DNA from: Blastococcus carthaginiensis
GTDB lineage: Bacteria > Actinomycetota > Actinomycetes > Mycobacteriales > Geodermatophilaceae
Length of the DNA stretch: 64,000 bases
Direction of reading: 5' to 3'
NCBI RefSeq assembly: GCF_030731085.1
Contig: NZ_JASNFN010000018.1
Coordinates: forward strand, 77,521-141,520
Shown here: positions 7,513-15,245 of the stretch, piece after piece
Numbering within the stretch: position 1 is the first letter of the stretch
Layout of the letters: each line of letters begins with the position of its first letter
Notes under the pieces: model-generated
The model's database searches: none
Told to the model about the DNA's origin: nothing
The model's input: only the letters and a program-made list of their open reading frames with translations
Position numbers and translations under genes: made by a program

Positions 7513-8577
7513 GTGCGCGTCCTCGTCACCGGCGGTGCCGGATTCATCGGATCGGCCGTCGTCCCCGCCTTCCGGGACGCCGGCCACGAGGTGCGCGTGC
7601 TCGACGCCCTGCTGCCCGCCGTCCACCCCGACTACCCCGACGGGCCCCCGGTGCCCGAAGAGGTGGAACTGCTCGTCGGCGACGTGCGCGACGCGGCGGC
7701 GGTCGACCGCGCGCTGGACGGCGTCGACGCGGTCTGCCACCAGGCCGCGATGGTCGGCCTGGGCGTGGACGTGCAGGACATGCCCGCCTACGCGGGCATC
7801 AACGACCTCGGCACCGCGGTGCTGCTCGCGGCGATGGCCCGCGCCGGCACCGGCCGGCTGGTGCTCGCCAGCTCGATGGTCGTCTACGGCGAGGGCCGCT
7901 ACTCCTGCCCCGAGCACGGGCCGGTCCCGGCCGCCCCCCGCCGTCGCGCCGACCTCGACGCCGGCCGCTTCGAGCCGCCCTGCCCCCGCTGCGGCCGGCA
8001 GCTGGGCTGGGACCTCGTCACCGAGGACGACGTCCCGGACCCCCGCAACACCTACGCCGCCACCAAGCTCGCCCAGGAGCACCTCTCGGCCGCGTGGGCA
8101 GGCACGACCGGCGGCAGCGTCGTCGCGCTGCGGTACCACAACGTGTACGGCCCGCGGATGCCCCGGGACACCCCCTATGCCGGCGTCGCGTCCATCTTCC
8201 GCAGCGCGCTGGAGTCCGGCCGGGCACCCGCGGTGTTCGAGGACGGCGGCCAGCAGCGGGACTTCGTGCACGTCTCGGACGTGGCCGCGGCCAACCTCCG
8301 GGCCCTGGAGCACCCGCCCGCGGAGTCCTCCCTGCGGGCCTACAACGTCGCGTCGGGGCGACCGCACACCGTGGGCGACATGGCCCGGGCCCTCGCCGAC
8401 GCCATGGGCGGCCCGGAGCCGGTGGTGACCGGCGAGTACCGGCTCGGCGACGTGCGTCACGTGGTGGCCGGCCCCGCCCGGGCAGAGGCCGAGCTGGGGT
8501 TCCGCGCGCAGGTCGACTTCCTCGACGGCATGCGCGAGTTCGCCACCGCGCCCCTGCGCCCGGCACCGCGCGGCTGA
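7513..8577 (+). CDS. NAD-dependent epimerase/dehydratase (extended SDR) with zinc-knuckle insert
   Basis: 354 residues. The NAD-binding motif VLVTGGAGFIGSAV is at the N-terminus. The catalytic Ser lies in LVLASSMVVYGEG (about 117) and the YxxxK pair in NTYAATKLAQEH (about 180). RYHNVYGPRMP and QQRDFVHVSDVA are typical of sugar-nucleotide epimerases and dehydratases. Between the Ser and Tyr motifs is an insert of about 50 residues with CPEH and CPRC, a CxxH...CxxC pattern suggesting a bound zinc. The substrate is probably a nucleotide sugar, but the exact sugar is unknown. It stands alone on its strand among glycosyltransferase-type genes, which supports a role in glycoconjugate synthesis. Confidence 0.85.
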   Translation: MRVLVTGGAGFIGSAVVPAFRDAGHEVRVLDALLPAVHPDYPDGPPVPEEVELLVGDVRDAAAVDRALDGVDAVCHQAAMVGLGVDVQDMPAYAGINDLGTAVLLAAMARAGTGRLVLASSMVVYGEGRYSCPEHGPVPAAPRRRADLDAGRFEPPCPRCGRQLGWDLVTEDDVPDPRNTYAATKLAQEHLSAAWAGTTGGSVVALRYHNVYGPRMPRDTPYAGVASIFRSALESGRAPAVFEDGGQQRDFVHVSDVAAANLRALEHPPAESSLRAYNVASGRPHTVGDMARALADAMGGPEPVVTGEYRLGDVRHVVAGPARAEAELGFRAQVDFLDGMREFATAPLRPAPRG

Positions 8578-8660
8578 GCTGGGCCCGTACCCCCACACCG
8601 CCGGCGACACGTTCGCGTCGACGGCGGACCACACCGAGGCGACGTCCAGGGTGCAGCACT

Positions 8661-9164
8661 CTAGGAGCCGGGGGCGTTGGGGCCTGCGGCCTGCGGCCGG
8701 TGCGGTGCCGGCGCCCGCCTCAACCGGACGGCGTAGCAGAGGGCGGACAGGCCGAACAGCGCGGCCGTGACCAGCAGCCAGCGGTCCAGATAGGGCTCGA
8801 TGGGCATGCCCGTGATCCCCGTGTAATTCGGGCTGAGCCGGAAGATCAGCGGGAAGAAGAAAACCAGCAGCAGCCCCGAGACGGCCGACGGCACCCGCAC
8901 GAAGTTGATCCAAGGTGCGCGCGGCAGCTCCGTGGCGGGACCGCGCCACCGCCGCCAGGCGCGGATCAGCCCACGGTCGACGACGGTGTACAGCGGCAGC
9001 AGGACGAAGTCGTGGACGACAGCGGACCCGACCAGCCACACGGCGATGCCGATCGGGTTGGCCGGGAACAGTTTCAGCGCGGCGTAGCCGGCCACGGCCA
9101 GACTGACCAGCAGCGCCAACAGGTGGAGGGGATGCGCGCCGTAGCGCGCCCGGAAGCCGCGCAT
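8661..9164 (-). CDS. small multi-pass membrane protein, partner of the molybdenum oxidoreductase
   Basis: 167 residues from the ATG at 9164, which overlaps the upstream stop codon as TGATG, so the two genes are translationally coupled. Four hydrophobic spans are visible: LHLLALLVSLAVAGYAALKL, IGIAVWLVGSAVVHDFVLLP, SAVSGLLLVFFFPLIF and WLLVTAALFGLSALCYAV. No domain is recognised. The coupling suggests that it assists or anchors the membrane molybdopterin oxidoreductase, perhaps as a quinone- or haem-side partner; this is inference. A longer start (9197) would overlap the upstream gene by 33 nt and is less likely. Confidence 0.75.
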   Translation of the reverse strand: MRGFRARYGAHPLHLLALLVSLAVAGYAALKLFPANPIGIAVWLVGSAVVHDFVLLPLYTVVDRGLIRAWRRWRGPATELPRAPWINFVRVPSAVSGLLLVFFFPLIFRLSPNYTGITGMPIEPYLDRWLLVTAALFGLSALCYAVRLRRAPAPHRPQAAGPNAPGS

Positions 9165-10549
9165 CACGACACGTGGAAGGTCATCCGGCTGACCCACTTG
9201 GTGTTGTGGACCCCCGGGTTGTTCGGCACGATCACCCGGGCCGGGTAGCCGTGGTCGAGCGAGAGGTCGGCGCCGTTGACCCCCAGGGCCAGCAGGCTGT
9301 CGGGATCGAGGATCTGGTTGCGCCGGAGGCTGGCGGCGCCGAACGAGCCGCCCTGCTGCAGTGACTCGACGCGCACGTACGCCGGCTCGGGGACACCGGC
9401 CAGCTCGGCCAGGTCACGCAGCCGCACACCGACCCAGGCCTGGTTCGTCGTCGACCAGCCCTCGACGCAGGCGATCGGCAGGTGCGAGGTGTGCTGGGTC
9501 ATCGCCAGGAGGTCATCGCGGGTGAGGGTCGTCGGCGACCCTCCGCCGCGCAGGGTCAGCCGCCAGCTGCTGCCGGTGTCCGACTCGCTGATCCCGCGGT
9601 ACTCCGCCGTCTTGTTGACCTGGAAGCCGTTGGGGCCGGAGCCCAGGTCCTGGCCGCGCGGCGCCAGCAGTGCGGTGGACCGCAGCGCACCCCCGATGCT
9701 CTGCCCCGCCGTGAGCAGCAGAACCGCCAGCGAGCCGGCGCCGACCAGGCCGAGGGCTCCGCGCCGCGAGATCGTCGGCCGGGCCGGATCGGCGCTGACC
9801 AGCTCGTCCGGGTCGGGGGACTCGGGCGCGGTGTGGGCGGTGTCGGTGCGCAACTCGTCACGGAGCCGCCGCGAGCGCAGCGGGGCGACCATGACGCGGA
9901 TCTTCAGGCCGATGTGCACGGCGAGCGCCGCGATGAACACCCAGGCCCCGTAGAAGTGCATCGTGTAGAAGGACGCCGGGAAGACGTACCAGTACTGGAT
10001 GTTCAGCAGCCCGGTGACGAACTCGAAGACCGCGCTGCCGACGAGCAGCGCGATGGAGATCCGCTCGATGAACTGAGCGGGCGATCTGACCGGTGGCCAC
10101 TCGAACAGCTTGTGGATGACCGACCAGAGCTTGCCGAGCAGGACCGGGATGAGGACGAGCCCGAGGATGACGTGGGTGCCCTGCGTCACCCGGTACAGCC
10201 AGTAGGGCTCGGTGGGCCAGTCGAACAGGTAGAACCCGAAGAGCCCCTTGCCCGGGGTCATGTCGTTGCCGGGCAGGTCGGGGTTGTAGGCGGCGTAGGA
10301 CAGCAGTCCGGTGACGAACACGATCGGCAACCCGACGAGCAGCACGAGGCTGAGCACCGCGGTGAGCCAGGGCCCGCGCACCGGGCTGCGCCAGTTCTCG
10401 CGCCGGAACGGGCCCGGCAGCGCATGCTGCCCGGTCACCCGCCGCCCTCCCGCCGTTCCGTGCTGCGATGCGCCGGCCGCTGCCTGGCCGTCGGGGCGAT
10501 CGGCCATCGGGCTCACGGCTCCGTCCTCGAGTCGGGTGGGCGCGGGCAT
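9164..10549 (-). CDS. membrane molybdopterin-dependent oxidoreductase with cytochrome b-like N-terminus
   Basis: 461 residues. After a polar leader there are four membrane spans (about 60-230) with His residues placed as haem ligands in GTHVILGLVLIPV and TMHFYGAWVFIAALAVHIGL, resembling cytochrome b561-type domains. A TISRRGALGLVGAGSLAVLL segment (about 258) forms a fifth span. The C-terminal half is a sulfite-oxidase-type molybdenum cofactor domain with the probable Mo-ligand Cys in LPIACVEGWSTTNQAW, plus GYPARVIVPNNPG. It probably oxidises or reduces a small extracytoplasmic substrate and passes electrons to or from the quinone pool; the substrate is unknown. Starts at 10549 and 10507 (MADRPD) are both possible. 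Confidence 0.83.
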   Translation of the reverse strand: MPAPTRLEDGAVSPMADRPDGQAAAGASQHGTAGGRRVTGQHALPGPFRRENWRSPVRGPWLTAVLSLVLLVGLPIVFVTGLLSYAAYNPDLPGNDMTPGKGLFGFYLFDWPTEPYWLYRVTQGTHVILGLVLIPVLLGKLWSVIHKLFEWPPVRSPAQFIERISIALLVGSAVFEFVTGLLNIQYWYVFPASFYTMHFYGAWVFIAALAVHIGLKIRVMVAPLRSRRLRDELRTDTAHTAPESPDPDELVSADPARPTISRRGALGLVGAGSLAVLLLTAGQSIGGALRSTALLAPRGQDLGSGPNGFQVNKTAEYRGISESDTGSSWRLTLRGGGSPTTLTRDDLLAMTQHTSHLPIACVEGWSTTNQAWVGVRLRDLAELAGVPEPAYVRVESLQQGGSFGAASLRRNQILDPDSLLALGVNGADLSLDHGYPARVIVPNNPGVHNTKWVSRMTFHVS

Positions 10550-10656
10550 CCCCCGTGACGGTGCTCAGCGGGACGACCCGGACGTGCGCTCTCGAACCTA
10601 AGCGGTGCGACCCGACCCCGCCTGGCGGACGGGCTCGGCGCTCGACCGGGCCGCTC

Positions 10657-11556
10657 TCAGGCGGCTGCGTCGATGGCCGGCACCGGCATCGCCCCGCGCG
10701 GCCGGCTGCGCCAGGTCGCCAGCAGGCACCCGAGCAGGATGACCGGCAGCCCGATCGCCAGCCCCAGGGTGAACGGCTCGTCGAGCAGTGCGACACCCAG
10801 CAGCACGGCGACGGCGGGGTTGAGGAACGTGATGACCAGCGCCCGCTGCGGGCCGACCTCGCGGATCAGCGCGAAGAACAGCGCCAGCGCCAGCGCGGTG
10901 CACACCAGGCCCAGGACGACGACCGACAGCACCGCCGTACCGCTCGCGTCGTCCAGCCGGTCGAGCCGTGGTAAGGCGAACGGCGCGTAGACGACGGCGG
11001 TGACGAACAGCGCGATCGAGCTCGCCGCGACACCCGAGACGTCGGGCAACCGGTGGCTGATCACGAGCGGCGCAGTCGCGTAGCCGACCACGGTGAGCGC
11101 CACCGCGGCCAGCGGGAGCAGCTGGGCGCCTTCGATGTCCAACCCCAGCAGCGCGACGATGCCGGCCAGCCCGAGCAGCATGCCGGCGACCCGCACCCGG
11201 GTGAGGCGGTCCTCGTCTCCGGTGAGCCGAGCGGCCAGAGCGGCGACGAACGGCACCGCGGCCACCAGCAGCCCGGTGAGCGAGCTGGACAACGACTGCT
11301 CGGCGTAGGCCAGCAGCAGCCACGGCCCCGTCATCTCGAGCACGGTGAAGGCCAGCAGCGGCCGCCAGCGGCGCAGCGCCGGGCGCAGCTGCCCGGTCGC
11401 GACGGTCCACGGCAGCAGCAGGGCGGCCCCCACCGCGCAACGACCGAAGACGACCACCACCGGTGCCAGGTCCGCCACCGCCACCTTGATCAGCAGGTAC
11501 GGGAGGCCCCAGATGAGCGACATGGCCAGGAAGAGGGTCCATCCGCGCCGGCTCAC
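10657..11556 (-). CDS. EamA/DMT-family transporter
   Basis: 299 residues with about ten hydrophobic helices in two similar halves, the architecture of the drug/metabolite (EamA) superfamily. The N-terminus FLAMSLIWGLPYLLIKVA is the usual first helix, and FLNPAVAVLLGVALLDEPFT near the C-terminus is a strong family signature. It starts at a GTG. It probably exports a small metabolite; the substrate is not predictable. It lies upstream of the molybdenum oxidoreductase on the same strand with a 107-bp gap, so co-transcription is uncertain. Confidence 0.88.
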   Translation of the reverse strand: MSRRGWTLFLAMSLIWGLPYLLIKVAVADLAPVVVVFGRCAVGAALLLPWTVATGQLRPALRRWRPLLAFTVLEMTGPWLLLAYAEQSLSSSLTGLLVAAVPFVAALAARLTGDEDRLTRVRVAGMLLGLAGIVALLGLDIEGAQLLPLAAVALTVVGYATAPLVISHRLPDVSGVAASSIALFVTAVVYAPFALPRLDRLDDASGTAVLSVVVLGLVCTALALALFFALIREVGPQRALVITFLNPAVAVLLGVALLDEPFTLGLAIGLPVILLGCLLATWRSRPRGAMPVPAIDAAA

Positions 11557-11631
11557 CGCGACGCTCCACCAGCGGCGGCGGTCACGCCGACATCCTGCCG
11601 CGCCGCCTGCGGCGGTCGCGCGGGCGCCCCG

Positions 11632-12990
11632 TCACCACTCGGTGCGCACGGTGACCTCGACGACGAGTGCGACCACGACCGCGGCGGCCAGCCAGCCGCG
11701 ACGCTGCCGCGCGGGCAGGAACGCGGTGGCCACGGCCAGCCAGACGGTGAACGGCAGCCAGATGCGCTCCGTCTCGCCCCGGACCAGGCCGGTGAGGTCG
11801 CTGACCAGCATCCCGGCGACCACCGCCGCCGGGAGCAGCGCCAGGGCGCGCCGTCGCAGGGCGCCCAGGCCCGCCACGGCCGCCGGGCCGGCCGCGATCG
11901 CCGCGGCGGCGAGGTTCGCGACCAGGAAGAACGCCAGCGGCCGGTCGGCGTACGACGGCCCCGAACGGACCCGGTCGGCGGTGACCGACAGACCGTCGAA
12001 CCAGTTGTAACCGCCGGCGGCGAACGCGGCGAAGACGACCAGCACGCCGACCGCGCCCAGCACCAGCACCCGCGCCACGCCGGCCCCGCCGATCGCCCGC
12101 CACTGCACGACCACGACCGCCAGCGCCAGCAGCCCCAGCGACGTCAGCCCGAACGACAGGAACAGCGCCAGCCCGAGCAGCAGCCCGCCGCCCACCGCCC
12201 ACGGTGCCCGACGTCGCTCCCTGGCCGCGGCGACCGCGAGCGCCGCCACCCCCCAGGCGGCGACCCCGGCGAAGATCGCATCGGCGCTGGTGGCGATCCA
12301 CAGCGAGGTCGGCGCGAGGACGGCGAACGGTGCCACGGTGCGTGCGGTGGGCTCGTCGGCGACCGCGCGCACGGCCACCAGCACCGCCGGCACCGCGAGG
12401 GCGCCGACCGCGATGCACAGCGCCGCCGCCCAACCCAGCCCACCCAGGCCGGTGCGGTCCAGCTGCACGAACGCCAGCAGGGCCGCGGGCGGGTGGCCCG
12501 AGACGTGCGTCGTCCAGGGATCGGCGGAGGCAGCCGGGACGTGGTCGTTGAACGTCGCGAGGAACGGACCGAGCGCACCGACCCGGTCGACGTCGTAGGG
12601 GTACTCGTAGCGGCTCGCCAGCGGCTCGGTCAGCCGGTGCCAGCCACCGCTGACCGCCAAAGCCACCGCCCACAGCGCAGCGGCCCCGGCCGAACCTGGC
12701 AGCAACGCCCCCCAGGGTGCCCACCGGGCCAGCGCCGGCCCCCACAGGACCCCGGCGAGGCCGACCACGACGGGGAACGCCACCGCCGGGTCCAGGTGCA
12801 CGTCGTACCGCCCACGCAGCACGGTGCCGCCGAGCAGGTGCAGGTCGACCCCGCCGACGGCCAGCCAGCCGCCCATCGCCGCGGTGACCGCGATGGCGAC
12901 GGCGGCGACCAGCACGGCGACGACGGGCGCCCGGTCGCGCTCGTCCGGGGGATCCGCCGCGGACTCGACATCGGCGGCGGACCTGGTCAT
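11632..12990 (-). CDS. polytopic membrane protein, glycosyltransferase (GT-C/mannosyltransferase)-like
   Basis: 452 residues with about 11-12 hydrophobic helices. The first loop contains RGRYDVHLDPAVAFPVV, and a long extracytoplasmic-type loop holds SRYEYPYDVDRV and TTHVSGHPPAALLAF. Acidic, His-bearing first loops of this sort are found in polyprenyl-phosphate-sugar-dependent GT-C enzymes, but I see no definite family motif. The C-terminus has ERIWLPFTVWLAVATAFLPA. It is divergent from the GT2 gene, with both promoters packed into about 106 bp. A role in transferring a sugar to an extracytoplasmic acceptor is inferred from fold and neighbours. Confidence 0.78.
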   Translation of the reverse strand: MTRSAADVESAADPPDERDRAPVVAVLVAAVAIAVTAAMGGWLAVGGVDLHLLGGTVLRGRYDVHLDPAVAFPVVVGLAGVLWGPALARWAPWGALLPGSAGAAALWAVALAVSGGWHRLTEPLASRYEYPYDVDRVGALGPFLATFNDHVPAASADPWTTHVSGHPPAALLAFVQLDRTGLGGLGWAAALCIAVGALAVPAVLVAVRAVADEPTARTVAPFAVLAPTSLWIATSADAIFAGVAAWGVAALAVAAARERRRAPWAVGGGLLLGLALFLSFGLTSLGLLALAVVVVQWRAIGGAGVARVLVLGAVGVLVVFAAFAAGGYNWFDGLSVTADRVRSGPSYADRPLAFFLVANLAAAAIAAGPAAVAGLGALRRRALALLPAAVVAGMLVSDLTGLVRGETERIWLPFTVWLAVATAFLPARQRRGWLAAAVVVALVVEVTVRTEW

Positions 12991-12997
12991 CGACGGC

Positions 12998-13003
12998 AGA
13001 CTA
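12998..13003 (-). promoter_or_regulatory. -10 element of a leaderless promoter
   Basis: On the minus strand TAGTCT ends 7 nt before the ATG at 12990. There is no Shine-Dalgarno sequence. Confidence 0.45.
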
Positions 13004-13084
13004 GCCAGCCGGTCGCGCCCTCGCCGCCGGGCCGCACCGGCGGGGGCGCCGAGCGGACGAGGGGCGGTGATCGCCGTCGGCCGT

Positions 13085-13090
13085 TACCGT
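13085..13090 (+). promoter_or_regulatory. -10 element of a leaderless promoter
   Basis: TACCGT ends 6 nt before the GTG at 13097. This spacing decides the start of the GT2 gene over longer in-frame options. Confidence 0.5.
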
Positions 13091-13096
13091 CCGTAC

Positions 13097-13750
13097 GTGC
13101 CGCACGTCGTCCTGCCCTGTCTCGACGAGGCCGCGGCATTGCCCTGGGTCCTTTCCCGGCTGCCCGAGGGCTACCGGGCGATCGTGGCCGACAACGGCTC
13201 GACCGACGGCTCGCCGGCGATCGCGGCCGGGCACGGCGCGACGGTGGTGCACGTGCCACAGCGAGGCTTCGGCGCCGCTGCGCACGCCGGCCTCGAGGCG
13301 GCCACCGACGACGTCGTCTGCTTCTGCGACGCCGACGGTTCCATGGATCCCGCGGACCTGCCCAGGGTCGCCGGCCCGGTGCTGGCCGGGGACGCCGACC
13401 TGGTGCTGGGACGCCGACGCCCCACCGACCGCGGCGCCTGGCCCCTGCACGCCCGGGCGGCCAATCTCGCGCTGGGCGTGATGCTGCGCCGCCGCACCGG
13501 GCTGGCGTTGCACGACCTCGGCCCGATGCGCGCCGCCCGGCGCACCGCCCTGCTCGGCCTCGGGATCACCGACCGACGGTTCGGCTACCCGCTGGAGATG
13601 GTGACGCGAGCTGCCGACGCCGGGTGGCGGGTGCGCGAGGTCGACGTCCCGTATGCGCCACGCGCCGAGGGGACGCGGTCGAAGGTCACCGGGACCGTGC
13701 TGGGCACGGTCCGGACGATCCGCGACATGCGGGAGGTGCTCGCCAGATGA
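13097..13750 (+). CDS. family 2 glycosyltransferase
   Basis: 217 residues with a GT-A fold. The N-terminus HVVLPCLDEAAALPWVLSR is followed by IVADNGSTDGSP (nucleotide-sugar site, about 36) and VVCFCDADGSMDP with the metal-binding DAD (about 78). LVLGRRRPTDRGAWP and RRTALLGLGITDRRFGYPLE follow, as in dolichol-phosphate-mannose-synthase-like enzymes. There is no C-terminal membrane anchor. It would move a sugar from a nucleotide donor to a lipid or protein acceptor at the inner face of the membrane; donor and acceptor are unknown. Its stop overlaps the next start by 4 nt (ATGA), so it is coupled to the DUF2064 gene. Confidence 0.88.
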   Translation: MPHVVLPCLDEAAALPWVLSRLPEGYRAIVADNGSTDGSPAIAAGHGATVVHVPQRGFGAAAHAGLEAATDDVVCFCDADGSMDPADLPRVAGPVLAGDADLVLGRRRPTDRGAWPLHARAANLALGVMLRRRTGLALHDLGPMRAARRTALLGLGITDRRFGYPLEMVTRAADAGWRVREVDVPYAPRAEGTRSKVTGTVLGTVRTIRDMREVLAR

Positions 13751-14421
13751 GCGACGCGCAACTGCTGGTCATCACCAAGGCCCCGGTGCCCGGCCGGAGC
13801 AAGACCCGGCTCACGCCACCGTGCACCCCGGAGCAGGCGGCCGCGATCGCCGCGGCCGCGGTCGGCGACACCCTCGACGCGGTACGCGCCACCACCGTCG
13901 CCCGCCGGGTGGTCGCTCTCGACGGCGCCCCGGGCGACCTGGACCTCGCCGGCTGCACCGTCGTCCCGCAGGTCGAGGGCGACCTCGGCCGGCGGCTGGC
14001 CGCCGCCTTCGACGCCGCCATGACCGGGGCGGACGCCGCCCGTCCGACCCTGCTGATCGGCATGGACACCCCGCAGGTGACCGCCGACCTGCTGGCCGGC
14101 TGCCTCGACCGGCTCGTCGCGGCCGACCCGGGGTCGGCCGTCCTCGGAGTCGCCCCGGACGGCGGCTGGTGGGCGCTGGGCCTGCGCTCGCCCGCACCGG
14201 CCGCCGTGCTGGCCGAGGTGCCCATGTCGCGGGAGGACACTGCCGAGCGGACGCGAGCGGCCCTCGAGCACGTCGGCCTGGAGGTGCTCGACCTGCCGGT
14301 GCTCACCGACATCGACCACTTCCCCGACGCGATCGCGGTGGCCCGGCAATGCCATCCCGGAACCCGCACCCACCGCGTGGTCGCGGAGGTCGCCGCCGCG
14401 ATCGCCGGCCGACCCGACTGA
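13747..14421 (+). CDS. DUF2064/TIGR04282 glycosyltransferase-like protein
   Basis: 224 residues. The N-terminus LLVITKAPVPGRSKTRLTP is the signature of the DUF2064/TIGR04282 family, which has a nucleotidyltransferase/GT-A-like fold. LLIGMDTPQVTADLLAGCL and LGVAPDGGWWALGLR follow, with a late LTDIDHFPDA. Databases often label the family an arsenosugar biosynthesis glycosyltransferase because of one subgroup; there is no arsenic gene here, so I would not transfer that name. Coupling to GT2 through ATGA implies a shared pathway. Its stop codon abuts the convergent SRPBCC stop with no gap. Confidence 0.88.
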   Translation: MSDAQLLVITKAPVPGRSKTRLTPPCTPEQAAAIAAAAVGDTLDAVRATTVARRVVALDGAPGDLDLAGCTVVPQVEGDLGRRLAAAFDAAMTGADAARPTLLIGMDTPQVTADLLAGCLDRLVAADPGSAVLGVAPDGGWWALGLRSPAPAAVLAEVPMSREDTAERTRAALEHVGLEVLDLPVLTDIDHFPDAIAVARQCHPGTRTHRVVAEVAAAIAGRPD

Positions 14422-14883
14422 TCAGCCCGCCCGCTGTCCCCGCGCGAAATCGGCGAAGCGTCGCAGCGACCAGCGGATCCCCAGCAGGGCGAACGGCCGG
14501 ACCAGCACCCAGCCGACCCGGCCGAGGACCCCGTACGGCAGGTCGAGCCGCTCGGTCCACACGAAGGTGCTCTGCTCGCCGCGCGGCTCGATCTCGAAGA
14601 TGCCGGGCCCGCGCACCAGCCGCCCGGTGTGCTGCACCTCGACCCGGCGCGGCGGGTCCCAGGCCGTGATGACCATCGTGTCGAGGATCCCGAGCCGGGC
14701 CCGGCCCGGTAGGGGCAGCCCGGTGCGGGCGGCCAGCCGGCCGCCGACCCCCTGCGCCGGCCCGCCCACCGTCTCGACGTCTGTCGCGAGCATCCACTCG
14801 CCCTGCCGCGTCCAGTCGGTGAGCGCCGCCCACACCCGCTCGGGCGGCGCCGCCACCTCCACCCGCTCCACCAGCTCAGGCAT
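14422..14883 (-). CDS. SRPBCC family (polyketide cyclase/START-like) protein
   Basis: 153 residues. ERVEVAAPPERVWAALTDW at the N-terminus is the classic start of the SRPBCC ligand-binding fold. EWMLATDVETVGG and the C-terminal helix LVRPFALLGIRWSLRRFADFA complete it. It probably binds or processes a hydrophobic small molecule; no ligand can be named. It is the last gene of the dapE-LOG-DivIVA-like operon and overlaps the DivIVA-like gene by 8 nt, which implies translational coupling. Confidence 0.88.
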   Translation of the reverse strand: MPELVERVEVAAPPERVWAALTDWTRQGEWMLATDVETVGGPAQGVGGRLAARTGLPLPGRARLGILDTMVITAWDPPRRVEVQHTGRLVRGPGIFEIEPRGEQSTFVWTERLDLPYGVLGRVGWVLVRPFALLGIRWSLRRFADFARGQRAG

Positions 14884-15244
14884 CCTGCATCCCCTCCCGG
14901 TCCGCCGGCCCGGCGCCGGGGTCGGTCGGCGCCTCCGGCCGGCTGCGTGCGGCCAGCTCGGCGCGGAGCGCCGCGATCTCCGCGTCCCGCTCGTCCAGCG
15001 TCTGCGCCAGCTGGTCGAGCAGCCAGTCGACCTCGACCATCCGGTAACCGCGGGCGGTCACCGCGATCCGCAGCCCCCGGACGTCGTCGGCCACCACGGG
15101 CCGGTCCTCGGGCAGCTCGACCGGTGACCGGTCCGGGTCGGCCGGCGGCTGCGTCTCCCCGCGCCCCAGCAGCAGCGAGGCCACGAGGAACAGCGCGCCG
15201 CCGACCAGCAGGACGGCGACCACGAACAGGACGAAGGAGAGCAC
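14876..15244 (-). CDS. DivIVA-domain-containing single-pass membrane protein
   Basis: 122 residues. One N-terminal membrane helix (LSFVLFVVAVLLVGGALFLV) is followed by a Pro-rich linker. The DivIVA-like segment LRIAVTARGYRMVEVDWLLD is at about 58-80, and a coiled-coil stretch (QTLDERDAEIAALRAELAA) follows. It resembles the small DivIVA-like protein encoded near tag and DUF3117 in mycobacteria (Rv1209-like). A role at the cell pole or septum is suggested by the family but unproven. The GTG start lies 1 nt after the LOG gene stop. Confidence 0.83.
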   Translation of the reverse strand: MLSFVLFVVAVLLVGGALFLVASLLLGRGETQPPADPDRSPVELPEDRPVVADDVRGLRIAVTARGYRMVEVDWLLDQLAQTLDERDAEIAALRAELAARSRPEAPTDPGAGPADREGMQDA

Positions 15245-15245
15245 G

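Noticed and set aside
11053..13744. Long open frame running into the DUF2064 gene from upstream.
   Set aside because: Low-complexity His/Arg/Gln-rich translation antisense to two membrane proteins; DUF2064 itself starts at 13747 with an ATGA overlap.
13747..14421. Arsenosugar biosynthesis function for DUF2064.
   Set aside because: No arsenic gene in the window; the label belongs to a subgroup.
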